A stretch of DNA of 64,000 nt from Bifidobacterium asteroides (GTDB taxonomy: Bacteria; Actinomycetota; Actinomycetes; Actinomycetales; Bifidobacteriaceae), in the NCBI RefSeq assembly GCF_009683175.1, contig NZ_WKKW01000001.1:372001-436000 (forward strand), read 5' to 3'. The translations under genes were made by a program, and so were the position numbers. Below, piece by piece: positions 19,651 through 27,261 of the stretch. Every line of letters starts with the position of its first letter. Positions within the stretch are counted from its first letter, which is position 1. The notes beneath the pieces are model-generated. The model was not told where the DNA came from. It did not search any database and worked only from the letters and a program-made list of their open reading frames with translations.

Positions 19651-19717
19651 CACGACCTTTCGGCTCAAAATGTTCATGTGACCAGCTACTAATCTATCCC
19701 AGGACCATGGCAGGCCG

Positions 19718-20677
19718 CTAGGACGCGAAGACTGGCCGCCGGGCTGTCAGGTAACGGTCTCGACCAGTCAGGTCCTGATGGGTGCGTGCCTCAAGGTACC
19801 CCCGGGCCTGTGCAGCAGCGACCATGGCCGGCCCCTGGGAGGCATCATGTTCCATGACCAGCAGACCGCCGGGAGCCAGCAGCACCATGGCCCTGTCCAG
19901 AATGCGGCAGGGCAAGAGACACCCGTCAGGCGAACCGCCATAGAGGGCCAGGTCCGGATCCCAGTCACGCACCTCAGGCTGGCTGGGAATCGCATCCATG
20001 GGGACGTAGGGAGGGTTGCTGATGACCAGATCCACCCGGCCATCCAGATCAGACAGGGTGGCGGCATTTGCGGCATCGGCCAGCATCAGCCGATAATCGG
20101 ATCCAACCTCCCGGATGGCGGCCTCCTGAGCGGCGGCGTTCAACGCGCCCCACCGATATGCCTCCTTGTCGACCTCCACGGCCCGGACCCGCGCTCCTGG
20201 AACCTCTGTGGCCAGGGACAGGCCGATGGCCCCACTGCCCGAGCACAGATCCACTGCCAGTGGATGATCCACCCTGGTCAAGGCATCCACTCCCGCCTGG
20301 ACCACCGTTTCGGTCTCAGGACGGGGAATAAAGACCCCCTGTCCCAGGCGGAGATCCAAATAACGGAAGTAGGCATGGCCAAGAATGTACTGCAGGGGTT
20401 CGCGTCCGGCCCGCCGTTGCAGATGGGACCGATAACGGTCCAGGGCCGCCGACTGAAAACCATCAGCCTGTCTGCGACCAGCTTCATTCGTCAGCAGTTC
20501 CTCAGCTGTCCGGTCCAAGAGCAGGGCCTGATCCAGCTGATGAAGATCGCATCCAAGGGCATCGGCCAGCAGCAGCCTGGCATCATTGAGCGGCGTAGGC
20601 ACACCGGCCTGGGCCAGCAGGCGATGGCCCCTATCGACCAGCTCAGCCATACTGGTCCCATGCTCCTGCTGATTCAC
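19718..20677 (-). CDS. prmC: Release factor glutamine N5-methyltransferase
   Basis: A 319-aa SAM-dependent methyltransferase that methylates the Gln of the GGQ motif in release factors. It has an N-terminal helical domain, a SAM site (VDLCSGSGAIGLSLA) and the catalytic NPPYVP motif. The GTG start overlaps the prfA stop (GTGA), so prmC is translationally coupled to its substrate gene. A region of ~20 extra residues is present between ADGFQSAALDRYRSHLQRR and the core; otherwise normal. Confidence 0.93.
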   Translation of the reverse strand: MNQQEHGTSMAELVDRGHRLLAQAGVPTPLNDARLLLADALGCDLHQLDQALLLDRTAEELLTNEAGRRQADGFQSAALDRYRSHLQRRAGREPLQYILGHAYFRYLDLRLGQGVFIPRPETETVVQAGVDALTRVDHPLAVDLCSGSGAIGLSLATEVPGARVRAVEVDKEAYRWGALNAAAQEAAIREVGSDYRLMLADAANAATLSDLDGRVDLVISNPPYVPMDAIPSQPEVRDWDPDLALYGGSPDGCLLPCRILDRAMVLLAPGGLLVMEHDASQGPAMVAAAQARGYLEARTHQDLTGRDRYLTARRPVFAS

Positions 20678-21762
20678 CCCTGTGATGCCATTCTGCGGGC
20701 CTCATCGGCCTGAATATCGGAGTCGATAACGGCCTGCAGGTCGCCGTCCAGCACCTGTTCCAGGTTGTAGGCCTTGTAGCCGGTTCGGTGGTCCACGATC
20801 CGGCTCTCCGGGAAGTTGTAGGTCCTGATACGCTCGGACCGATCCAGGGAACGGACCTGGGAATGGCGCATGTCGGCGGCCTGGGCGGCCTCCTCCTCGT
20901 GCTTCATGGCCAGCAGACGGGACTTGAGCACCCGCAGGGCAGCCTGGCGATTCTGTATCTGGGATTTCTCATCCTGCATGGAGACCACGATGCCGGTGGG
21001 AATGTGGGTCATGCGCACAGCCGAGTAGGTGGTATTGACGGACTGTCCTCCCGGGCCGGAACTCATGAAGATGTCAACCTTGAGGTCCTTGGGGTCGATC
21101 TCGATCTCGTCGTCGTCCTCGTCGGCCTCAGGAAAGACGATGACTCCGGCGGCTGAAGTCTGAATGCGGCCCTGGGACTCGGTGACGGGAATACGCTGGA
21201 CCCGATGGACGCCGCCCTCGTACTTGAGTGAAGCCCAGACGCCGTCGGCAGGAGCCACCTGGCCGCGAGCGCGAATGGCCAGCTGGGCATCCTTGACCCC
21301 GCCCAGCTGAGTACGGTTCTCACTCATGATTTCGGTGGTCCAGCCACGCTTTTCGGCATACCGCACGTACATGCGCATCAGATCGCCGGCGAAGAGGGCC
21401 GCCTCCTCGCCGCCGCTGCCGGCCTTGATTTCCATGATCGTGTCGCGGCCGTCATCGGGGTCGCGCGGAATAAGAGCGGTGCGCAGGGTCTGCTCCAGGT
21501 CCGGTATCCGGTCAGCCATGGCCTTGGCCTCTTGCGCGAAGTCAGGATCCTCCCGTGCCATCTGCTCGGCCGCCTGGCTGTCTTCCAAGGCGCTCTGGTA
21601 GGCCTTATAGGCTTCAACAATGGGAGCGAGCTCAGCATGTCTGCGACCCAACTTGCGGATCTGCGCCGGATCTGAAGCCGTTTCGGGTTGACTCATCTGC
21701 TTTTCCAGGCGACCGTACTCCTCGACGGCAGCCACCGCCGCCGGAAACTGCTCCTCGCTCAT
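20674..21762 (-). CDS. prfA: Peptide chain release factor 1
   Basis: A 362-aa protein that terminates translation at UAA and UAG. The GGQ catalytic motif is in MSSGPGGQSVNTTYSAVR, and the codon-recognition loop follows the usual RF1 order. The start MSEEQFPAAV is supported by GGGAAGGG at 6-nt spacing; the 71 upstream codons in frame are not RF1-like and cross the rpmE terminator. It is the first gene of the prfA-prmC unit. Confidence 0.96.
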   Translation of the reverse strand: MSEEQFPAAVAAVEEYGRLEKQMSQPETASDPAQIRKLGRRHAELAPIVEAYKAYQSALEDSQAAEQMAREDPDFAQEAKAMADRIPDLEQTLRTALIPRDPDDGRDTIMEIKAGSGGEEAALFAGDLMRMYVRYAEKRGWTTEIMSENRTQLGGVKDAQLAIRARGQVAPADGVWASLKYEGGVHRVQRIPVTESQGRIQTSAAGVIVFPEADEDDDEIEIDPKDLKVDIFMSSGPGGQSVNTTYSAVRMTHIPTGIVVSMQDEKSQIQNRQAALRVLKSRLLAMKHEEEAAQAADMRHSQVRSLDRSERIRTYNFPESRIVDHRTGYKAYNLEQVLDGDLQAVIDSDIQADEARRMASQG

Positions 21763-21803
21763 CTGCACCCTTCCCGTCCGCTTATCCGCATGGTTCAAGT
21801 CAT

Positions 21804-21858
21804 AAAAAACGCCAGTCCCCACCGGGCATAGCAGAGCGACCCGGAAGGGACTGGCGTT
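21804..21858 (-). terminator. rpmE terminator
   Basis: A 12-bp perfect stem, AACGCCAGTCCC / GGGACTGGCGTT, followed by a T6 run on the minus strand. It is placed right after rpmE and before prfA. Confidence 0.92.
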
Positions 21859-21865
21859 GGAAGTG

Positions 21866-22078
21866 CTACTTGGTCCTCTTGCCGTAACGGGCTTCGAACC
21901 GAGCCACGCGACCACCGGTGTCCAGAATCTTCTGCTTGCCGGTGTAGAAGGGGTGGCAGTGCGAGCAGACATCAACCGTCATATGATCGCCGGGAGCGGT
22001 CGAACGGGTGATGAAGGTATTGCCGCACGAGCACGTGACCTCAACGGGATGATAATCGGGATGAATTCCCTGCTTCAT
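21866..22078 (-). CDS. rpmE: 50S ribosomal protein L31
   Basis: A 70-aa protein. It carries the zinc-binding cysteines of the C+ form (CSCG near residue 16 and CSHC near residue 37). This indicates the zinc-loaded housekeeping paralogue rather than the zinc-independent YtiA-type. The start is [10 protein letters not shown], with AGGAG 6 nt upstream. It is monocistronic with a strong terminator. Confidence 0.96.
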   Translation of the reverse strand: MKQGIHPDYHPVEVTCSCGNTFITRSTAPGDHMTVDVCSHCHPFYTGKQKILDTGGRVARFEARYGKRTK

Positions 22079-22234
22079 GGTTACTCCTAGATCCAAGGGC
22101 CCCGGGTCGACCGCCCCTGTGGCGGACGTGAACCGGCAACCGCGTAATAGTCTAGCGCAACCCGGGGAGAATACGACCCCCTTGCGCCACACGCCGAATC
22201 AGCCAACCGGTGTGGCGGACCGCTCGCCCTTTAG

Positions 22235-23059
<825 letters not shown>

Positions 23060-23088
23060 GTTTTTAGCAAGGATTCGCCCGCATATGA

Positions 23089-23129
23089 TGGACCCTCGCC
23101 GATCGGCTCTGTCCGACAGCGAGGGTCCA
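23089..23129. terminator. Bidirectional hairpin between SDR and aminotransferase genes
   Basis: An 11-bp perfect stem, TGGACCCTCGC...GCGAGGGTCCA, between convergent genes. There is no strong U-tract on either side. Confidence 0.6.
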
Positions 23130-23147
23130 CGATCGTTCAGGGATCAT

Positions 23148-24359
23148 TCAGGCGTTGAAGACGTACTTGTCCAGACGGTCCATGGCCTCCTGGACACGGC
23201 TCAAAGGCAGAGCCAGGTTCATGCGGATGGCGCAGGGAGCCTTGAACTGCCGCCCGTCCTGGACGGCCACACCCACATCCCAGGCACGCTTGAGCAGCTG
23301 GTCCAGGTTGAGATCATGGTTCTTGCACCACTGCGTGCAATCAAGGAAGAGCATGTAGGTGCCCTGAGGCTTGGAAAGCTCGACTCCCTCGAAATGCTGC
23401 CGGATGTAATCGTAGGCGTAGTCCACATTCCCGGTCAAAACCTGCCGGAGTTCATCCACCCACTCCTGTCCCTGGGGCTTGTAGGCCCCGATCAGGGCAT
23501 GCATGGACAGCACGTTCATGTCGTTGTAGTGGGCCTTGGACCCCTTGGCCACAATCCTGTCACGCAGATACTTGTTGTAGATGATGTGGTAGGAGCCGAC
23601 CAGCCCGGCCAGGTTGAAGGTCTTGCTGGGTGCATAGAAGGCAGCCGTCCTGTTGCGGGCATCCTCACTGACCGACTGGGTGGGGATGTGCTTGTGGCCC
23701 GACAGGATCAGATCCGACCAGATCTCGTCGGAGATGACCACGCAGTCGTTCTCCTTATATACCTCCATGGCCTTCTCGATCTCCCACTTCTCCCAGACGC
23801 GGCCGCAGGGGTTGTGCGGACTGCAGAAGACCGCCACATGGATGTTGTTCTCCTTGAGCTTGCGGTCCATATCCTCGAAGTCCATCCGCCAGACGCCCTT
23901 ATCGTCCTTCTTCAAGGGGCTGTGCACGATGTGGTAGCCGTTGTTCTCGATGCAGGACGTGAAGCCGACATAGGTAGGGCTGTGGAGCAATACCGCATCG
24001 CCGGGAGCGGCAAAGGCAGTCAAAGTCGAGACAACCCCGCCCAGGACCCCGTTCTCATAGCCGATGTCCCCGGCCGTCAGGCCCTCCACACCATTGCGGG
24101 TGCGCTGCCAGTTGATGATGGCATCGTAGTACTCGTCAGTGGGATTGAAATAGCCGAAGGCCGGATGCTTGGCACGCTCGATGATGGCCTCGGGTATGGT
24201 CGGCACCGTGGGGAAATTCATATCGGCCACCCACATGGGGATGACATCGAAGCCCTCTTTGGGAGGGTCGGGGGCGAATCCAGGCTCGGCGCCCAGGCCG
24301 TCAACCGCGATTGCGTCCTTACCGTGCCTATCCATGATGCTGGTGAAATCGTATGTCAT
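23148..24359 (-). CDS. MalY/PatB-type PLP-dependent aminotransferase / C-S lyase
   Basis: A 403-aa fold-type I PLP enzyme. PatB/MalY hallmarks: IPMWVADMNFPT, HSPTYVGF, FCSPHNPCGRVW, VVISDEIWSDL and APSKTFNLAGL with the Schiff-base lysine. Enzymes of this family cleave cystathionine or cysteine conjugates (beta C-S lyase); some also act as aminotransferases or regulators. The start is MTYDFTSIMDRHG, with GAGAGG 6 nt before it. It is divergent from a YheO/DauR-type regulator that may control it. Confidence 0.85.
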   Translation of the reverse strand: MTYDFTSIMDRHGKDAIAVDGLGAEPGFAPDPPKEGFDVIPMWVADMNFPTVPTIPEAIIERAKHPAFGYFNPTDEYYDAIINWQRTRNGVEGLTAGDIGYENGVLGGVVSTLTAFAAPGDAVLLHSPTYVGFTSCIENNGYHIVHSPLKKDDKGVWRMDFEDMDRKLKENNIHVAVFCSPHNPCGRVWEKWEIEKAMEVYKENDCVVISDEIWSDLILSGHKHIPTQSVSEDARNRTAAFYAPSKTFNLAGLVGSYHIIYNKYLRDRIVAKGSKAHYNDMNVLSMHALIGAYKPQGQEWVDELRQVLTGNVDYAYDYIRQHFEGVELSKPQGTYMLFLDCTQWCKNHDLNLDQLLKRAWDVGVAVQDGRQFKAPCAIRMNLALPLSRVQEAMDRLDKYVFNA

Positions 24360-24499
24360 AGTCAACCTCTCATCCCGTGCAGATGCGCTCGCAGCGACCT
24401 TCCGCCAGTCTACAGCCGTGGGCTCCGTCCGAGTGTCTGCGTCCAATACGAAAGCAGCGATGGTACTATCTGGCCTTAGTCAGAGGATGGGGTGACAAA

Positions 24500-25254
24500 A
24501 TGAGTGCATCAAAGCCCGTTTCATCTTCTCTGCAGCTTTTCGTCCCGCTAGTGGACTTCCTGGGTAAAATCCTCGGACCTAAGACGGAAGTGGTGCTTCA
24601 GAACGTCAGGGATTTCTCACATTCGGTGGTTGCCATCGCCAACGGCAATTTGAGCGGGCGAACCATAGGCAGCCCAGCCACCGACCTGGTCCGGCACATC
24701 TGGCAGAACCACGAATACGACCAGCACAACTATCTGACCCATTACACGAGCTACACCGTCCATGGACACCCTATGGTCTCCTCTACTTTGTTCGTGCGAA
24801 ACTCGAGGCTCGGGTGATCGGCTTTCTCTGCATCAATTTTGACAATTCCGCCTTCCGACAGGCCAGCCAAGAGCTCAGGCGGGCCAGTGCTTATCTGGAT
24901 GCTCTGGGACTGTCCGATCCTATTGCGGAGCTGAACGACGATGCGACCGCCCCGGAAGAATCAGATGTCGAGACCGGGACCGACCAATCGACCCGTGAAG
25001 TCCTCTCCGTCAACGCAGACGAAGTGGTTACGCATAATATCGCCAAGTTCGCCACAGAGCTCGGTATTTCTCCGGCAAGGATGAACCGGCAGGAGCGAAT
25101 GCAGCTTATTTCGCGACTGGACGGGTCAGGGGTCTTTCTGGTCAAGGGCTCAGTGGACACGGTTGCCCGGGCTCTAGGGATCTCCTCCCCCAGCGTCTAC
25201 CGCTATTTGCATACGATACGCAATGCCGCTGTAGGCCCTGATCAGAGCACCTAG
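24500..25254 (+). pseudogene. YheO/DauR-type transcriptional regulator broken by a frameshift
   Basis: Two adjacent reading frames together encode one ~250-aa regulator. The first (from MSASKPVSSSLQ) is the YheO-like PAS domain and stops at TGA 24815-24817. The second continues as VIGFLCINFDNSAF and ends in a DauR-type helix-turn-helix (STVARALGISSPSVYRYLHTI-like). After codon TCG at 24803-24805, a -1 shift gives Ser-Glu-Ala-Arg-Val-Ile-Gly, the expected continuation. A single base deletion near 24806 is therefore the simplest reading. The gene may be inactive, or it may be a sequencing error; no slippery sequence is seen. Confidence 0.75.
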
Positions 25255-25271
25255 GCTCGCCCTGCTCAGCT

Positions 25272-25299
25272 TTGACACACCCCCTCCAGGGTGTATGAT
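25272..25299 (+). promoter_or_regulatory. Strong promoter with operator-like repeats
   Basis: TTGACA (25272-25277), a 16-bp spacer, then TATGAT (25294-25299). The spacer is occupied by a perfect inverted repeat, ACACCC-N6-GGGTGT (25277-25294). A second one, TATACG-N5-CGTATA, lies at 25310-25326, just after the predicted start site. The arrangement looks like a repressible promoter. Confidence 0.6.
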
Positions 25300-25330
25300 T
25301 GAAAACAGATATACGGGGGACGTATACACG

Positions 25331-25387
25331 ATGGACCTACAGGGGTTGAACTATTTTCAGCTCCAGAGGAGATGTACATGCGTATAG
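25331..25387 (+). CDS. Possible leader peptide, 18 aa
   Basis: ATG at 25331 opens MDLQGLNYFQLQRRCTCV and then a stop. GGGGGA lies about 10 nt upstream. A Cys-Thr-Cys near the end recalls leader peptides that sense amino acid supply, but no attenuator gene follows. Its stop overlaps the next small ORF by 10 nt. Confidence 0.25.
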   Translation: MDLQGLNYFQLQRRCTCV

Positions 25388-25461
25388 TTTCCCGGCATAT
25401 GCCGACGGCTCCGACTCGAGCTCGTCCCGTATTCTTTTCCCTGATAAATTCTCATACTTAG
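25378..25461 (+). CDS. Small ORF, 27 aa, with strong ribosome binding site
   Basis: It encodes MRIVSRHMPTAPTRARPVFF plus seven residues. AGAGGAG lies 6 nt before the ATG, better than at many real genes here, and the strong promoter at 25272 drives it. A 12-bp palindrome, CGGCATATGCCG (25393-25404), lies inside it. It is basic, with no recognisable family. It may be a true microprotein, a leader peptide or the 5' remnant of a lost gene. Confidence 0.35.
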   Translation: MRIVSRHMPTAPTRARPVFFSLINSHT

Positions 25462-25581
25462 CGCTTCTGCGGAAACGCTTCCGGATTATTGCGACATGCG
25501 CAGATCTTATGGCTGTCTACGTATGCACGCTTGGGGCACCGAAAAGTGGATATACACCGAAGGTGTCCTGTGATCCGACAT

Positions 25582-25698
25582 AAAAAACGCGCCTAGCTCT
25601 TTTCCCCCGGCTTACATGTGAAGCCATACATATTGCATCGGTGAATCATGGATGCTAGAGCTAGGCGGCGAGAGGATGGCCCCGACAATAGCCGGGGC
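25582..25698 (-). ncRNA. Candidate small structured RNA with its own U-tract
   Basis: On the minus strand, reading 5' to 3', a GCCCCG/CGGGGC hairpin (25698-25679) comes first. Then an 11-bp perfect stem CGCCTAGCTCT/AGAGCTAGGCG (arms 25657-25667 and 25590-25600) encloses two further hairpins, GCATC/GATGC and GGCTT/AAGCC. A T6 run follows (25587-25582), like an intrinsic terminator. No promoter of quality is seen upstream. No known RNA family is recognised. Confidence 0.45.
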
Positions 25699-25824
25699 TG
25701 TCCTTCTACTAAGACTATCAAGAAAGTTCGGGGCACAAAACCCTCGCTATTGCACTGGCAGTCATTGAAGACGTGAACCAGTGTTCAGGCAAAAACCTTG
25801 AGCTCTTAATTCAATCCACTAATA

Positions 25825-25855
25825 AAGCCCCGGAACTTTCAAGGTTCCGGGGCTT
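25825..25855 (-). terminator. Terminator behind the displaced tRNA-Met fragment
   Basis: A 12-bp perfect stem, AAGCCCCGGAAC / GTTCCGGGGCTT, with TATT after it on the minus strand. It probably was the original terminator of tRNA-Met before an element inserted between it and the gene. Confidence 0.75.
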
Positions 25856-25867
25856 GCTTGTGTGGGA

Positions 25868-25904
25868 CCTCAGGGGCTTGAACCCTGGACCGAACGATTA
25901 TGAG
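25868..25904 (-). repeat. Displaced tRNA-Met 3' fragment (att copy)
   Basis: A 37-bp exact copy of part of the tRNA-Met gene at 27118-27191. Identity continues with one mismatch for six more bases on the left (GTGGGA versus GTGGGG). To the right the sequences diverge completely. It is not a functional tRNA because the 5' half is missing. Confidence 0.85.
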
Positions 25905-26395
25905 GCCGTGAGTGGCTTCCCTTTTTTATGTCCTGTAGAGCCCTTCTCTGGGCTTCACTCGAGCATCTGTGCGAACGCTTTAAAGATACGACGGGACACA
26001 ATAAGTGTCAATTTGGTCCGTATATGCCTGAGTGGCAATTCGCTTTTTGTTGGGTCTGCGGTAGTGCACCGAGATCTGGCTCCTAAGTCATGCCGTCTGC
26101 GAGGCGGCTCTTGTCGGTGACATGCCCCACTGCACCCGACCCGCAGGTGATGACAAAACGATACATCAACTGGTATTATTGAGACCTCTAGCCCTCAAAC
26201 AATCTTTGAGAAGCCTTCTGCTGGCTACCGTCAAACGATTGCCAAATATGGCACGGATCGTCGTATTCGCAGTCTAGTCACACCTTGTGTTCGCTACACC
26301 TGAACAATTCAGGAAACATCCAGAGAACTATGCAATTCGGCCGCTCCTGATAATCTGCTGATAATCACTGAAGACGCAAGGAGAGGACGAATGAA
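25905..26395 (+). promoter_or_regulatory. Repeat-rich non-coding control region of the element
   Basis: No gene is seen. Three perfect inverted repeats lie within 120 bp: CTCAAA-N5-TTTGAG (26194-26210), TGCCA-AATA-TGGCA (26240-26253) and CCTGAA-CAA-TTCAGG (26299-26313). A direct repeat, CTGATAATC, occurs at 26347-26355 and 26358-26366 (11-bp period). These precede the first cargo gene and could be operators or recombinase/replication sites. Confidence 0.4.
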
Positions 26396-26746
26396 ATGGG
26401 ACTATTCGGCGGAAATCAGGATGCGCAGGAGCGTTATTACAATCTCCCGGTCAGCACTGTGTACAACGGGATGAAAGGGATGCTAGAAAAGTCAAGACGC
26501 TTCGCCCTTAAGCACGCCGACGACCTGTCCTGCACCTGCACTTTCAACACCGGCATCAGCATGACCACATGGGGCGAGAAGATGACAGCAGTCGTCTCCC
26601 CCAGCGGAGACGGAGCGAAAGTCAACGTCACTGTGGCGGCGAAGATTGGTGGCAACACCGTATGGCAGGGTTCCAAGAATGCGAAGAACCTCACGACCTT
26701 CTTTGATAGCCTTTCCGAGTACTTGCAGTCCCATATGGGAAAGTAG
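26396..26746 (+). CDS. Hypothetical protein of the tRNA-Met element (116 aa)
   Basis: A small protein with no signal peptide or membrane segment. It begins MGLFGGNQDAQERYY and continues with a predicted alternating alpha/beta pattern. Short hallmarks are TWGEKMTAVVSP and the lysine-rich end KNAKNLTTFFDSL. I recall small proteins with a MGLFG start and a WGE motif in other bacteria, but cannot name a function. AAGGAGAGG about 9 nt upstream supports the start. An out-of-frame ATG 5 nt earlier is ignored. It lies 2 nt before the next gene, so the two form an operon. Confidence 0.65.
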   Translation: MGLFGGNQDAQERYYNLPVSTVYNGMKGMLEKSRRFALKHADDLSCTCTFNTGISMTTWGEKMTAVVSPSGDGAKVNVTVAAKIGGNTVWQGSKNAKNLTTFFDSLSEYLQSHMGK

Positions 26747-26748
26747 CC

Positions 26749-26949
26749 ATGAAGATCGGCATGCGCACCCCAAGCCCCAGACGCTCATTCAAGGCGCGAA
26801 CCACGGGCAAGTGGAAGCGGCAGGCGAGAAAGGCCCTCATCCCCGGATACGGGAGGAAGGGCATGGGGTGGATACGGAACCCCGGGAAAGCCGCCTACAA
26901 CAAGATCTACCGGAAGACGACGTTCAGCATCTGGGACCTGTTCGTGTAA
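26749..26949 (+). CDS. Small very basic hypothetical protein of the tRNA-Met element (66 aa)
   Basis: It begins MKIGMRTPSPRRSFKARTTG and is rich in Lys/Arg, with a GRKGMGWIRNPGKAAYNKIY stretch in the middle. From memory, short proteins of this pattern (KxGMGxIxxPKKAxYNKxY) are common in prophages and integrative elements of Firmicutes and bifidobacteria. Their function is unknown. It starts 2 nt after the previous stop, and a terminator follows the gene. High charge suggests nucleic-acid binding; that is inference. Confidence 0.65.
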   Translation: MKIGMRTPSPRRSFKARTTGKWKRQARKALIPGYGRKGMGWIRNPGKAAYNKIYRKTTFSIWDLFV

Positions 26950-26962
26950 GGCAAAATATGAA

Positions 26963-26984
26963 CCCCACTCCGGCGGGGCTTTTT
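26963..26984 (+). terminator. Terminator of the two-gene cargo operon
   Basis: The stem CCCC...GGGG (compact, GC-rich) is followed by CT5 on the plus strand, 14 nt after the 66-aa gene. Confidence 0.75.
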
Positions 26985-27022
26985 CTATGCCCGCCCGACC
27001 GTACCGGTTTTCCCGTGCAACA

Positions 27023-27044
27023 TAGTATACATTTAGTATACATT
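27023..27044. repeat. Tandem 11-bp repeat near the attachment site
   Basis: TAGTATACATT occurs twice in direct tandem, each copy with a palindromic GTATAC core, 79 bp from the tRNA repeat. Position and helical-turn period fit arm-type integrase or excisionase binding sites. Confidence 0.5.
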
Positions 27045-27077
27045 TTGAGCTCGAACCCCATCCCCGTAAGCATGAGA

Positions 27078-27110
27078 AAACCCCCGCAGGCTTTGTGCCT
27101 GTAGGGGTTT
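27078..27110 (-). terminator. Terminator of tRNA-Met (carried by the element)
   Basis: The stem AAACCCC-ACAGGC / GCCTGC-GGGGTTT, with minor mismatch, is followed by TTTTCTC on the minus strand, right after the tRNA 3' end. Confidence 0.8.
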
Positions 27111-27117
27111 CGTTTGG

Positions 27118-27191
27118 TGGGGCCTCAGGGGCTTGAACCCTGGACCGAACGATTATGAGTCGTTTGCTCTAACCGACTGAGCTAAGGCCCC
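27118..27191 (-). tRNA. tRNA-Met (anticodon CAT)
   Basis: A 74-nt cloverleaf on the minus strand: acceptor GGGGCCT/AGGCCCC, D arm AGCTCAGTCGGTTAGAGC, anticodon loop CTCATAA, T loop GGTTCAAGCC, discriminator A and encoded CCA (27115-27117). CAT may mean elongator Met or lysidine-modified Ile2; elongator Met is the more likely call. Its 3' half is the integration site of the neighbouring element. Confidence 0.92.
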
Positions 27192-27197
27192 GCGCCG

Positions 27198-27225
27198 AAC
27201 ATATCGGCCAGAGTCATGGTATCAA
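27198..27225 (-). promoter_or_regulatory. tRNA-Met promoter
   Basis: TTGATA (minus strand, 27220-27225), a 16-bp spacer, then TATGTT (27198-27203), with the tRNA 5' end 7 nt after the -10. Confidence 0.6.
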
Positions 27226-27261
27226 AACGACTCGTCATCAGCCAGGTCCGGGTCGTCGGAC

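Larger units (their letters stand above)
25462..25867. other. Gene-free region before the integrated element
   Basis: There is no ORF with coding character. It holds a small CGGAA-N4-TTCCG hairpin near 25470, the structured-RNA candidate (25582-25698) and the terminator at 25825-25855. Confidence 0.5.
25868..27159. mobile_element. Short integrated element at tRNA-Met (attachment repeats at both ends)
   Basis: The 37 bases at 25868-25904 are identical to 27123-27159, the 3' half of the intact tRNA-Met gene (T arm, variable loop and anticodon stem). Such a repeat is what tyrosine-recombinase integration into a tRNA gene leaves as attL and attR. The spacing is 1,255 bp. Inside are two small genes, palindromes and an 11-bp tandem repeat, but no integrase. 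It is either a non-autonomous satellite or the remnant of a larger element. Confidence 0.75.

Noticed and set aside
25773-26120. 115-codon frame across the displaced tRNA fragment
   Set aside because: It runs through a terminator and a tRNA relic and has no ribosome binding site or protein-like composition.
27023-27044. CRISPR-like repeat
   Set aside because: Only two 11-bp copies in direct contact, no spacers and no cas genes.
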